DNA of 10,229 nucleotides from AC-52 sp044870295. Lineage in GTDB: Bacteria > Actinomycetota > UBA4738. The stretch covers positions 1-10,229 of the forward strand of contig JBIOYQ010000039.1 of the NCBI GenBank assembly GCA_044870295.1. Direction: 5' to 3'. Below, in pieces: positions 4,878 to 10,229 of the stretch. The notes under the pieces are model-generated. The model saw only the letters and a program-made list of their open reading frames with translations. It ran no database searches and was not told the DNA's origin. How positions within the stretch are numbered: the stretch's first letter is position 1; each line of letters opens with the position of its first letter. Position numbers and translations under genes: made by a program.

Positions 4878-5660
4878 GTGACCGAATCCATCTTCGAACC
4901 TGCCGGGACCGATCTCTACATCCCCACCGAAGCCGCGCTGGGACCGTGGACGGAGCAGGGGCTGCACGGCGGACCTCCCGCCATGCTGTTGGCCCGCGAG
5001 ATCGAACGGTTCCAATCCGACAAGGACCTGTTCGTCACGCGCCTCACGGTCGAGCTGCTTCGACCGGTTGGGCGGACGCGGCTGGCCGTCCGGTGCCGCC
5101 TGGTTCGTCCCGGCCGCAAGGTCCAGCTGGTGGAAGCTTCGCTGTGGAACGAGGAGCTCGAGGTGGCACGCGCCACCGCGCTGTGCCTTCGACGAGCCGA
5201 CGTGGAGGTGCCGGAGACCGACGAACCGCCTCCGCACCCCCTGCCGGAGTCGGCCGGTGGGTGGAAGGCGCCCTACCGAACGGGTCCGGCGTACCACTCG
5301 CTGGGTGTCGAGATCCGGACGTCGCCCGAAGCTCAGCCCGACGCACCACCGGGCTGGGGCTGGGTCCGCCTCAAGCTCCCGCTCGTGCCCGACGAGCAGC
5401 CCACCGAGTTGGTTCGAGCCTGCGCCGCGGCCGATTTTCCCAACGGCATCAGCTACCTCGTGGATCCCCGCCGGATCAGCTACATCAATCCCGACGTCAC
5501 GCTGTACCTGCACCGTCTGCCCGTGGGCGAATGGGTCTTGGTGGACGCGAGCTCGTGGCTCCGGTCGCAGGGTACGGGAGTGGCTGAAGGAGCGCTGTAC
5601 GACCAGCAAGGCCGGTTCGGCCGGAGCATGCAGGCGCTCTTGGTCGAACGGCTGCCGTGA
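4878..5660 (+). CDS. Acyl-CoA thioesterase, TesB-like double hotdog
   Basis: A 260-residue protein made of two hotdog domains. The first has GPWTEQGLHGGPPAMLLARE (22-41) and VTRLTVELLRPV (53-64). The second has SYINPDVTLYLHR (201-213), GEWVLVDASSWL (217-228) and GTGVAEGALYDQQGRFGRSM (232-251). By eye, Asp206, Ser225 or Ser226, and Gln252 align with the Asp-Thr-Gln catalytic set of E. coli TesB, with Ser replacing Thr. It should hydrolyse acyl-CoA to free acid and CoA in the cytoplasm; chain preference is unknown. GTG 4878 is chosen because similarity begins with VTESIFEPAGTDLYIPTEAA. The frame is open further upstream, but that part overlaps the preceding gene. No ribosome binding site is clear, and the 7-nt gap suggests translational coupling. 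Its TGA abuts the convergent GH15 stop. Confidence 0.9.
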   Translation: MTESIFEPAGTDLYIPTEAALGPWTEQGLHGGPPAMLLAREIERFQSDKDLFVTRLTVELLRPVGRTRLAVRCRLVRPGRKVQLVEASLWNEELEVARATALCLRRADVEVPETDEPPPHPLPESAGGWKAPYRTGPAYHSLGVEIRTSPEAQPDAPPGWGWVRLKLPLVPDEQPTELVRACAAADFPNGISYLVDPRRISYINPDVTLYLHRLPVGEWVLVDASSWLRSQGTGVAEGALYDQQGRFGRSMQALLVERLP

Positions 5661-7523
5661 TCAGGTGGAGACCGGCTTCTCCTCTCGGCTCGCCTCGGAC
5701 TGTTCGGCCTGCGCGATCGCCCAGGCGGCGTTGATGAGCCCGATGTGGCTGAACGCCTGGGGGAAGTTCCCCAGCAACTCCCCCGTCTCGGGATCCACCT
5801 CCTCCGAGAGCAACCCCACGTCGCTGACGGAGGCGATCGCTCGTTCGAAGGTCTGGCGAGCCCGATCGAGCCTGCCGGCCCGGGCCCAGGATTCGGCGAG
5901 CCAGAACGTGCACAGCAAGAACGTCCCCTCGGTGCCCGGCAGGCCGTCGATGCCTCGCTCGGCGCGATAGCGGAAGACCAGCCCCCGGTCATCGGTCAGC
6001 TCGCGCTCCACCGCCTCAATGGTGGCGAGCATGCGAGGATCATTGGCCGGCAGGAAGTCGACCAGGGCCATCATCAGATTGGACGCGTCGAGCTCCGAGC
6101 CGCCGAAGGATTGAGCGAAGGCCCCGAGGTCCTGCGACCACCCTCGCTCCAGGATCGCCGTCCGGATCTCTTGGCGCGTCCCGACCCAGTCGGGGATCCG
6201 GTGCTCGGCGCCGATCATCGGCGCCATCTGGATGGCCCGATCCAGCGCGACCCAGCACATCAGCTTCGAATACACGAAGTGCCGAGGCTCGTCCCGGATC
6301 TCCCAGATGCCGTGATCCTTCTCCTGCCAGCGCGCCACCGCGGCGTCGGCCACCTGGATGAGAAATGACTTCGTCACACCGTCCATCTCCGAGAGCTGCT
6401 CCCGGAGCCGGTAGGCCGCGTCCAGCACCTCGCCATACACGTCGAGCTGGCGCTGGCTCCACGCGCCGTTGCCCACCCGGACCGGTCGGCTCTCCCTCCA
6501 CCCCCTCAGGTGGGGCAGGATCCGCTCCGAAAGGTCGTGCTCGCCCCCCACGCCGAACATGATCTGGAGATCGCGGCGAGCCCCGATCTTGGATGCCGCC
6601 GCTCCGGCTACCCAGGAAAAGAACTTGTCGGCCTCATCCGGACAAGCCGCGACCCACAGGGCGTTCATGGTGAAGGAGGCGTCCCGAACCCACGAGTAGC
6701 GATAGTCCCAGTTGCGCTCTCCGCCGACGGCCTCCGGGAGCGACGTGGTCGGAGCGGCCACGATGGCACCCGTGGGCTGGTACATCAGCGCTTGCAGCAC
6801 CCGTCCGGAGTGATAGACGAGGTCCTCCCACGGCCCCTCGTAGGCCTGATGAGCGCCGGACCATGCGCGCCACGCCTCGGCCGTCCCCTCGAGCAGGCCC
6901 GCGATCTCATCCCGGGTCCAGGCGGAGGGTCCTTCCTCGTCGAAGGTGGTCCGCCACTGCAGGGCGAACGCCTCCTTCTCGCCCTCGGCCAGCGTGAACG
7001 CCGATCGAGCGGTCGAGCCCTCGATGGTGGCCGTCCGGTCGGTGGACAGCCTGGATCGCATGGCGCCGCCGCGAGCCTCGATCCCCCCTTCGGTCTCGGT
7101 GAGCAGCGGGAACACCAGCCCGTACTCAGGCCGTGGGGCGAACTCCATCTCCATGGCGACCTCGCCGGAAACGCAGTGGAGGCTGCGCAGCAGCGCGCGT
7201 GGTGCTCGGCGGCCCAGGTCGTGGCCCTGGCCGGTCGGGTCCAAAGCCATGGCATCGGTCAGGACGACGACGCCCGTGTCGGTCCGGAAGGTGGTCTCCA
7301 GGACCATCGTCCGGTCGAGGTAGCGGCGAGAGGATTCGAACGCACCCGCCGGCGAGATGGAGAAGTGGCCGGCGGATGGGTCCAGGAGGCGGCCGAACAC
7401 CGACGGGCTGTCGAAGCGGGGCCTGCACAACCAGTCCACCGACCCGGCGCGGCTGATCAGCGCTGCCGAGTGACAGTCGGAGACGAGCGCGTAGTCACCG
7501 ATCGGGGTGGACGTCACCACCAT
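5661..7523 (-). CDS. Glycoside hydrolase family 15 protein (glucoamylase / trehalase type)
   Basis: A 620-residue protein of the usual length for bacterial cytoplasmic GH15 enzymes. The N-terminal beta-sandwich starts TPIGDYALVSDCHSAALISR and GSVDWLCRPRFDSPSVF (6-43). The (alpha/alpha)6 barrel has NWDYRYSWVRDASFTMNAL (271-289), DHGIWEIRDEPRHFVYSK (403-420), GWSQDLGAFAQSFG (461-474), GTEGTFLLCTFWLAE (530-544) and LLSEEVDPETGELLGNFPQA (571-590). Glu408 (GIWEIR) is the expected general acid and Glu574 (LLSEE) the expected base. The family removes glucose from alpha-glucans or splits trehalose; mycobacterial trehalases belong here, so either substrate is possible. No signal peptide, so cytoplasmic. 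ATG 7523 is chosen because homology starts there; the open frame continues upstream into sequence without GH15 character. No ribosome binding site is well placed. Divergent from tag. Confidence 0.95.
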   Translation of the reverse strand: MVVTSTPIGDYALVSDCHSAALISRAGSVDWLCRPRFDSPSVFGRLLDPSAGHFSISPAGAFESSRRYLDRTMVLETTFRTDTGVVVLTDAMALDPTGQGHDLGRRAPRALLRSLHCVSGEVAMEMEFAPRPEYGLVFPLLTETEGGIEARGGAMRSRLSTDRTATIEGSTARSAFTLAEGEKEAFALQWRTTFDEEGPSAWTRDEIAGLLEGTAEAWRAWSGAHQAYEGPWEDLVYHSGRVLQALMYQPTGAIVAAPTTSLPEAVGGERNWDYRYSWVRDASFTMNALWVAACPDEADKFFSWVAGAAASKIGARRDLQIMFGVGGEHDLSERILPHLRGWRESRPVRVGNGAWSQRQLDVYGEVLDAAYRLREQLSEMDGVTKSFLIQVADAAVARWQEKDHGIWEIRDEPRHFVYSKLMCWVALDRAIQMAPMIGAEHRIPDWVGTRQEIRTAILERGWSQDLGAFAQSFGGSELDASNLMMALVDFLPANDPRMLATIEAVERELTDDRGLVFRYRAERGIDGLPGTEGTFLLCTFWLAESWARAGRLDRARQTFERAIASVSDVGLLSEEVDPETGELLGNFPQAFSHIGLINAAWAIAQAEQSEASREEKPVST

Positions 7524-7540
7524 GCGAGGCCGGCCACGTT

Positions 7541-7570
7541 CGGGTACCTCCCCTGGTCCGTCGAGCTCAA
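7541..7570 (-). promoter_or_regulatory. Weak candidate promoter for the GH15 gene
   Basis: TTGAGC (minus strand, 7570-7565) lies 18 nt upstream of TACCCG (7546-7541), which would give a leader of about 10 nt. The -35 box is fair, the -10 box poor. Confidence 0.2.
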
Positions 7571-7638
7571 CCGAATGTTCCCACGGACGTACCCAGCCAG
7601 CTGCGTCGTGCGGACGACGGCAGTGTCGGCACTCCGCG

Positions 7639-7644
7639 TAGCAT
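7639..7644 (+). promoter_or_regulatory. Candidate -10 box for a leaderless tag mRNA
   Basis: TAGCAT is followed by 7 nt and then ATG 7652, the spacing expected when transcription starts at the A of the start codon. No Shine-Dalgarno sequence precedes the ATG, which fits a leaderless transcript. Confidence 0.45.
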
Positions 7645-7651
7645 CTTGCCC

Positions 7652-8227
7652 ATGCCAGAGCGCTGCGAATGGGGCACCAGCTCGGAGGAGTACATCCGTT
7701 ACCACGACGAGGAGTGGGGCGTGCCGTCACACGACGAGCGTGATCTCTTCGAGATGCTCGTGCTGGAGGGAGCACAGGCCGGGCTGTCGTGGTCGACCAT
7801 CCTGCGCAAGCGCGAGTCCTATCGGAAGGCCTTTGCCGGGTTCGACCCTGCGCGCGTCGCGAAGTTCGATGACAGCCGGATCGAGCGGCTCCTTCAGGAT
7901 CCGGGGATCGTCCGCAACCGGGCCAAGGTGGTCGCGGCCGTACGGAACGCCAAGGGCGTCCTGGAGGTTCGGCGAGACCACGGCTCCTTGGATGCGTTCC
8001 TGTGGTCCTTCGTGGATGGCCGGCCACTGGTGAACAGGTGGCGGTCCGTGGCCGAGATCCCCGCGGAGACCGACGAGTCACGAGCGATGAGCAGAGATCT
8101 GAAGCGCAAAGGGTTCGGCTTCGTCGGGCCGACCATCTGCTACGCCTTCATGCAGTCCGTCGGGATGGTGAACGACCACGTCATGTCGTGCTTCCGGTGG
8201 CGCCAGCTCGGAGGGCGCAGCGGCTGA
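7652..8227 (+). CDS. tag: DNA-3-methyladenine glycosylase I
   Basis: A 191-residue protein matching the length and sequence pattern of E. coli Tag. It excises 3-methyladenine from alkylated DNA, the first step of base excision repair. Zinc-snap ligands are visible: Cys5 (MPERCEW), His18 (YHDEEWG), and His176 and Cys180 (NDHVMSC). The base-binding segment LEGAQAGLSW (38-47) supplies Glu39 and Trp47, equivalent to E. coli Glu38 and Trp46. Further conserved blocks are RLLQDPGIVRNRAKV and KRKGFGFVGPTICYAFMQS. ATG 7652 matches the family start; an in-frame TTG at 7646 is less likely. It has its own candidate promoter and diverges from GH15. No ada or alkA homologue is in the window. Confidence 0.97.
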   Translation: MPERCEWGTSSEEYIRYHDEEWGVPSHDERDLFEMLVLEGAQAGLSWSTILRKRESYRKAFAGFDPARVAKFDDSRIERLLQDPGIVRNRAKVVAAVRNAKGVLEVRRDHGSLDAFLWSFVDGRPLVNRWRSVAEIPAETDESRAMSRDLKRKGFGFVGPTICYAFMQSVGMVNDHVMSCFRWRQLGGRSG

Positions 8228-8246
8228 ACCGCTGTTCCTCTTGATC

Positions 8247-8275
8247 TTGCCACTCAGCACCTCGGAGCGTAGGTT
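8247..8275 (+). promoter_or_regulatory. Promoter of the Vgb-like gene
   Basis: TTGCCA (8247-8252) and TAGGTT (8270-8275) are separated by exactly 17 nt. Transcription would start near 8282 and give a leader of about 30 nt containing the GAGGAGG at 8302-8308. This is the best sigma70-type match in the window, and it rules out the in-frame TTG at 8241 as the start. Confidence 0.6.
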
Positions 8276-8312
8276 CAGCGCCTCAGGTGCCCTCGGCCCG
8301 AGAGGAGGCGCC

Positions 8313-9287
8313 ATGCGCCGCATTCGATCGATTCCGTTCCTGGTTCTTGCGCCCCTCTTGGTTGTCGGTGGTGTGGCCGCGCCCCCGGCCGAGGCCAGTC
8401 TTCACTTCAAGGAGTACAACGTCCCCACCGGGCACAGTGCACCCGGAGGGATCACCGCGGGGCCGGACGGGGCGATGTGGTTCACCGAGTCCAACCGCGA
8501 CAAGATCGGGCGCATCACCACCGACGGGGTCTTCACCGAGTATCCGGTGCCTTCCTTGGGCAGCCACCCCTATGGCATCGCAGTCGGCTCGGATGGTGCT
8601 CTGTGGTTCACCCAGGCCCTCAGGAGCAAGGTCAGCCGGATCACGACGGATGGGACGATCACGGAGTTCCCCATTCCCACTGAGGACAGCTTCCCGTACG
8701 GCATTGCCGCCGGCCCCGACGGGGCGTTGTGGTTCTGCGAGTGGTCGGCCAGCAAGATCGGACGGATCACCACGGACGGGACCTTCACCGAGTTCCCCAC
8801 CCCGACGGCGGGCAGCGGCCCCTTCGGCATCGCGGCCGGCCCGGACGGGGCCATGTGGTTCACCGAGTTCAACAACACCGGCAACAAGATCGGGCGGATC
8901 TCCACGAGCGGAACCTTCACCGACTTCACCGTTCCGACGGCCGACAGCCAACCTTTCGACATCGCCGCCGGCCCGGACGGGGCCATGTGGTTCACCGAGT
9001 TCATGGGCAAGAAGATCGGGAGGATCACCACCGGAGGGATCATCACCGAAGCACGTGTCCCATCGGGTGGTGACCCAAGAGGTATCGCCGCCGGCCCCGA
9101 CGGGAACATGTGGTTTACGGAAGGTCGTGGCAACAGGATCGGGCGAATCACGACGCTGGGCGCGGTTCGCGAGTTGCGCCCCCTCCCAAGTCCCGGCTAC
9201 CTCGAAGCCATCGCCGTTGGCCCGGACGGCGCCCTGTGGTTCACGGAAAACGTCGGCAACAAGATCGGGACCATCATCCTCGGCTGA
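8313..9287 (+). CDS. Secreted seven-bladed beta-propeller, virginiamycin B lyase (Vgb)-like
   Basis: A 324-residue protein starting at ATG 8313 behind GAGGAGG. Residues 1-28 are a signal peptide: RRIR, a hydrophobic core, then a likely cut after PAEA. The rest is seven repeats of about 42 residues with the core GPDGAMWFTE, followed by KIGRITTDGTFTEFPVPT. The PDG or SDG turn occurs at residues 51, 93, 135, 178, 221, 262 and 304. The repeat matches the Vgb (streptogramin B lyase) propeller family. The catalytic His of true Vgb lies in a PHGI-type turn. Here the turns read GGI, YGI, YGI, FGI, FDI, RGI and EAI, so streptogramin lyase activity is unlikely; a binding or other lyase role is open. 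The gene is monocistronic, with its own promoter, and convergent with the glutamyltransferase gene 7 bp away. Confidence 0.9.
   Translation: MRRIRSIPFLVLAPLLVVGGVAAPPAEASLHFKEYNVPTGHSAPGGITAGPDGAMWFTESNRDKIGRITTDGVFTEYPVPSLGSHPYGIAVGSDGALWFTQALRSKVSRITTDGTITEFPIPTEDSFPYGIAAGPDGALWFCEWSASKIGRITTDGTFTEFPTPTAGSGPFGIAAGPDGAMWFTEFNNTGNKIGRISTSGTFTDFTVPTADSQPFDIAAGPDGAMWFTEFMGKKIGRITTGGIITEARVPSGGDPRGIAAGPDGNMWFTEGRGNRIGRITTLGAVRELRPLPSPGYLEAIAVGPDGALWFTENVGNKIGTIILG
8445..9287 (+). repeat. Tandem coding repeat, seven units of about 126 bp
   Basis: The propeller blades are also repeated at DNA level. The closest pair, 8829-8870 and 8961-9002, differs at one of 42 bases by eye, 132 bp apart. Other blades share shorter near-identical runs around GGCCCGGACGGGGCC and TGGTTCACCGAG. 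Confidence 0.85.
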
Positions 9288-9294
9288 TGCGTCC

Positions 9295-10229
9295 TCATTC
9301 CGCCGCGGCCGCCCCATCGGCGCGGGGGTCGGAGGCGACCTGGAAGGAGCCGGCGGTGCGGTGGATCACCTGGGCATGCCCTACTTCCTCGTCCAGTTCG
9401 GAGAGCCCAACCACGGGCCAACCGGTCGGGGCGAACTGGGCGGCGATGGCTTCACGGGCCTGAGGCTCGGCGAAAATGGTCGCCGCCGGCTCGCCCAGTT
9501 CCAGCCCGCCGAGGACCCAACGCGGCGCCTCCACCGAAGCCGCCGGCGACATCCCCAACTCGAGCAGGCGCAGCAACACCTGGGCCAGGAGCTGCGGCTG
9601 CGCCCGACCCCCCATCGTGCCCACGACGGCCTCCACCGCGCCGGCCCGCGTGACCATCGCGGGCATCAAGGTGTGGGCCGGGCGCTTCCCTCCCTCGATG
9701 ACATTCGGGGAACGAGGGTCCAACGAGAACGGGCTCCCTCGGTTGTGACACAGGATGCCGGTGGCCGGCTCGAGGATGCCCGAGCCGAACGAATGGAACA
9801 GGCTCTGGAGCATCGACACGGTCCAGCCTTCGGCGTCGGCGGCGACGATGGCGACGGTGTCGCCGGATCGGTGAATGACGTGACGGCGGACGATCCCTTG
9901 TGGCCTCTCCGACTCTTTCAAGACCGAACGACACAGCTCCTCCAGATGCGGTTCGGCGAGCAGGTCGTCGACCGGGACGTCGGCGCGTCGAGGGTCGGCC
10001 AGGAATCGGTCTCGATCCATCGATGCGGCGGCGAACAGTCCGGCCAGGACGGCAGCCGACGGCCCCAGCGGGTCCAAATCCAGATTGAGACGTTCAAAGG
10101 CGGCCAGGATCTCCAGGAGGACGAAGCCTTGTGAATTCGGCGGGCAGGTCAGCGCCTCCCTCTCGCGGAACGATCCGACCAGGGGGGCCCCCCACGTCGG
10201 TCCGGTGGGCGGCCAGGTCGCCCAGGGTC
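9295..10229 (-). CDS. ggt: Gamma-glutamyltransferase family protein, 5' end beyond window, apparent frameshift
   Basis: The gene contains the end of the large subunit and the whole small subunit of a gamma-glutamyltransferase. Large-subunit landmarks are CPPNSQGFVLLEILAAFERL and, before it, TLGDLAAHRTDV. The nucleophilic Thr that starts the small subunit after self-cleavage is probably the Thr in GDTVAIVAADAEGW (codon 9858-9856). SLFHSFGSGI, ILCHNRGSPFSLDP and EGGKRPAHTLMPAM then follow in family order. Such enzymes transfer or hydrolyse gamma-glutamyl groups, for example of glutathione; the substrate is not visible here. The motifs TLGDLAAHRTDV and PLVGSFREREALTCPPN lie in different frames. 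The switch falls on the G6C6 tract at 10182-10193, where one base too many is present. This may be an assembly error or a real mutation. The signal peptide and start are outside the window. Confidence 0.9.
   Translation of the reverse strand, partial: PWATWPPTGPTWGAPLVGSFREREALTCPPNSQGFVLLEILAAFERLNLDLDPLGPSAAVLAGLFAAASMDRDRFLADPRRADVPVDDLLAEPHLEELCRSVLKESERPQGIVRRHVIHRSGDTVAIVAADAEGWTVSMLQSLFHSFGSGILEPATGILCHNRGSPFSLDPRSPNVIEGGKRPAHTLMPAMVTRAGAVEAVVGTMGGRAQPQLLAQVLLRLLELGMSPAASVEAPRWVLGGLELGEPAATIFAEPQAREAIAAQFAPTGWPVVGLSELDEEVGHAQVIHRTAGSFQVASDPRADGAAAAE
10182..10193. other. G6C6 tract at the apparent frameshift in ggt
   Basis: Six G followed by six C form a perfect 12-bp palindrome inside the coding region. 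Removing one base joins GDLAAHRTDVGGP to LVGSFREREAL in a single frame. Such tracts are prone to sequencing and replication slippage. Confidence 0.8.

Noticed and set aside
6510..8033. Long plus-strand open frame opposite the GH15 gene
   Set aside because: It is antisense to a clearly conserved GH15 enzyme and then overlaps tag in another frame, with no domain pattern.
7524..8081. Upstream extension of the GH15 frame
   Set aside because: It lies antisense to tag, lacks GH15 similarity, and the family start matches ATG 7523.
8301..8312. Start of the Vgb-like gene at TTG 8241
   Set aside because: The TTG lies upstream of a good promoter (8247-8275), whereas ATG 8313 has a strong ribosome binding site and begins a proper signal peptide.
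8287..10134. Very long plus-strand open frame
   Set aside because: It is out of frame with the Vgb-like gene and then antisense to the glutamyltransferase. Its Arg/Pro/Ser-rich composition is typical of high-GC shadow frames.

Overview
The window looks like a chromosomal segment of a high-GC actinomycete (Actinomycetota), probably an uncultured soil or environmental lineage. The evidence is strongly G/C-ending codons, GTG starts, TANNNT -10 boxes with probable leaderless mRNAs, and families typical of actinobacteria: a pterin-dehydratase-like/VOC fusion, orphan STAS, TesB-like thioesterase, GH15 of the trehalase/glucoamylase type, and an IS481-type transposase. The species cannot be named from this sequence alone.

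Layout. Positions 1-586 (minus) hold a VOC protein with a degenerate pterin dehydratase-like N-terminal domain, cut by the window edge. Positions 726-1295 (plus) encode a membrane-anchored protein I do not recognise. Positions 1335-1977 are the decayed, truncated remnant of an IS481-type element whose surviving end carries five direct repeats at about 23-bp pitch. That end stops 4 bp from the 3' end of a tRNA-Val(UAC) gene at 1982-2056 (minus). Positions 2098-2771 are a 674-bp insertion with perfect 16-bp terminal inverted repeats and perfect 8-bp target duplications. It carries no transposase but holds one complete lipoprotein gene. It sits in the 3' end of a small double zinc-ribbon gene (2767-3033, minus) and replaced that gene's last codons.

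From 3078 the window is ordinary, densely packed chromosome. First comes a crotonase-family enzyme (3078-3842). A likely operon follows: STAS anti-sigma-factor antagonist, AhpD-like peroxidase-related protein and TesB-like acyl-CoA thioesterase (3930-5660). The thioesterase converges with no gap on a GH15 glycosidase (5661-7523, minus). Divergent from that is tag, DNA-3-methyladenine glycosylase I (7652-8227). Then come a secreted seven-bladed Vgb-like beta-propeller (8313-9287, with a good promoter) and, convergent with it, a gamma-glutamyltransferase (9295-10229, minus). The last is cut by the window edge and has an apparent frameshift in a G6C6 tract.

How the genes relate. Two of the middle enzymes, the crotonase and the thioesterase, act on acyl-CoAs, but they are separated by a promoter and no single pathway is evident. 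The most noteworthy structure is the lipoprotein-bearing TIR/TSD element, whose empty site can be rebuilt from the sequence. Next is the iterated end of the IS remnant beside the tRNA gene. No CRISPR array, phage gene or secondary-metabolite cluster was seen.
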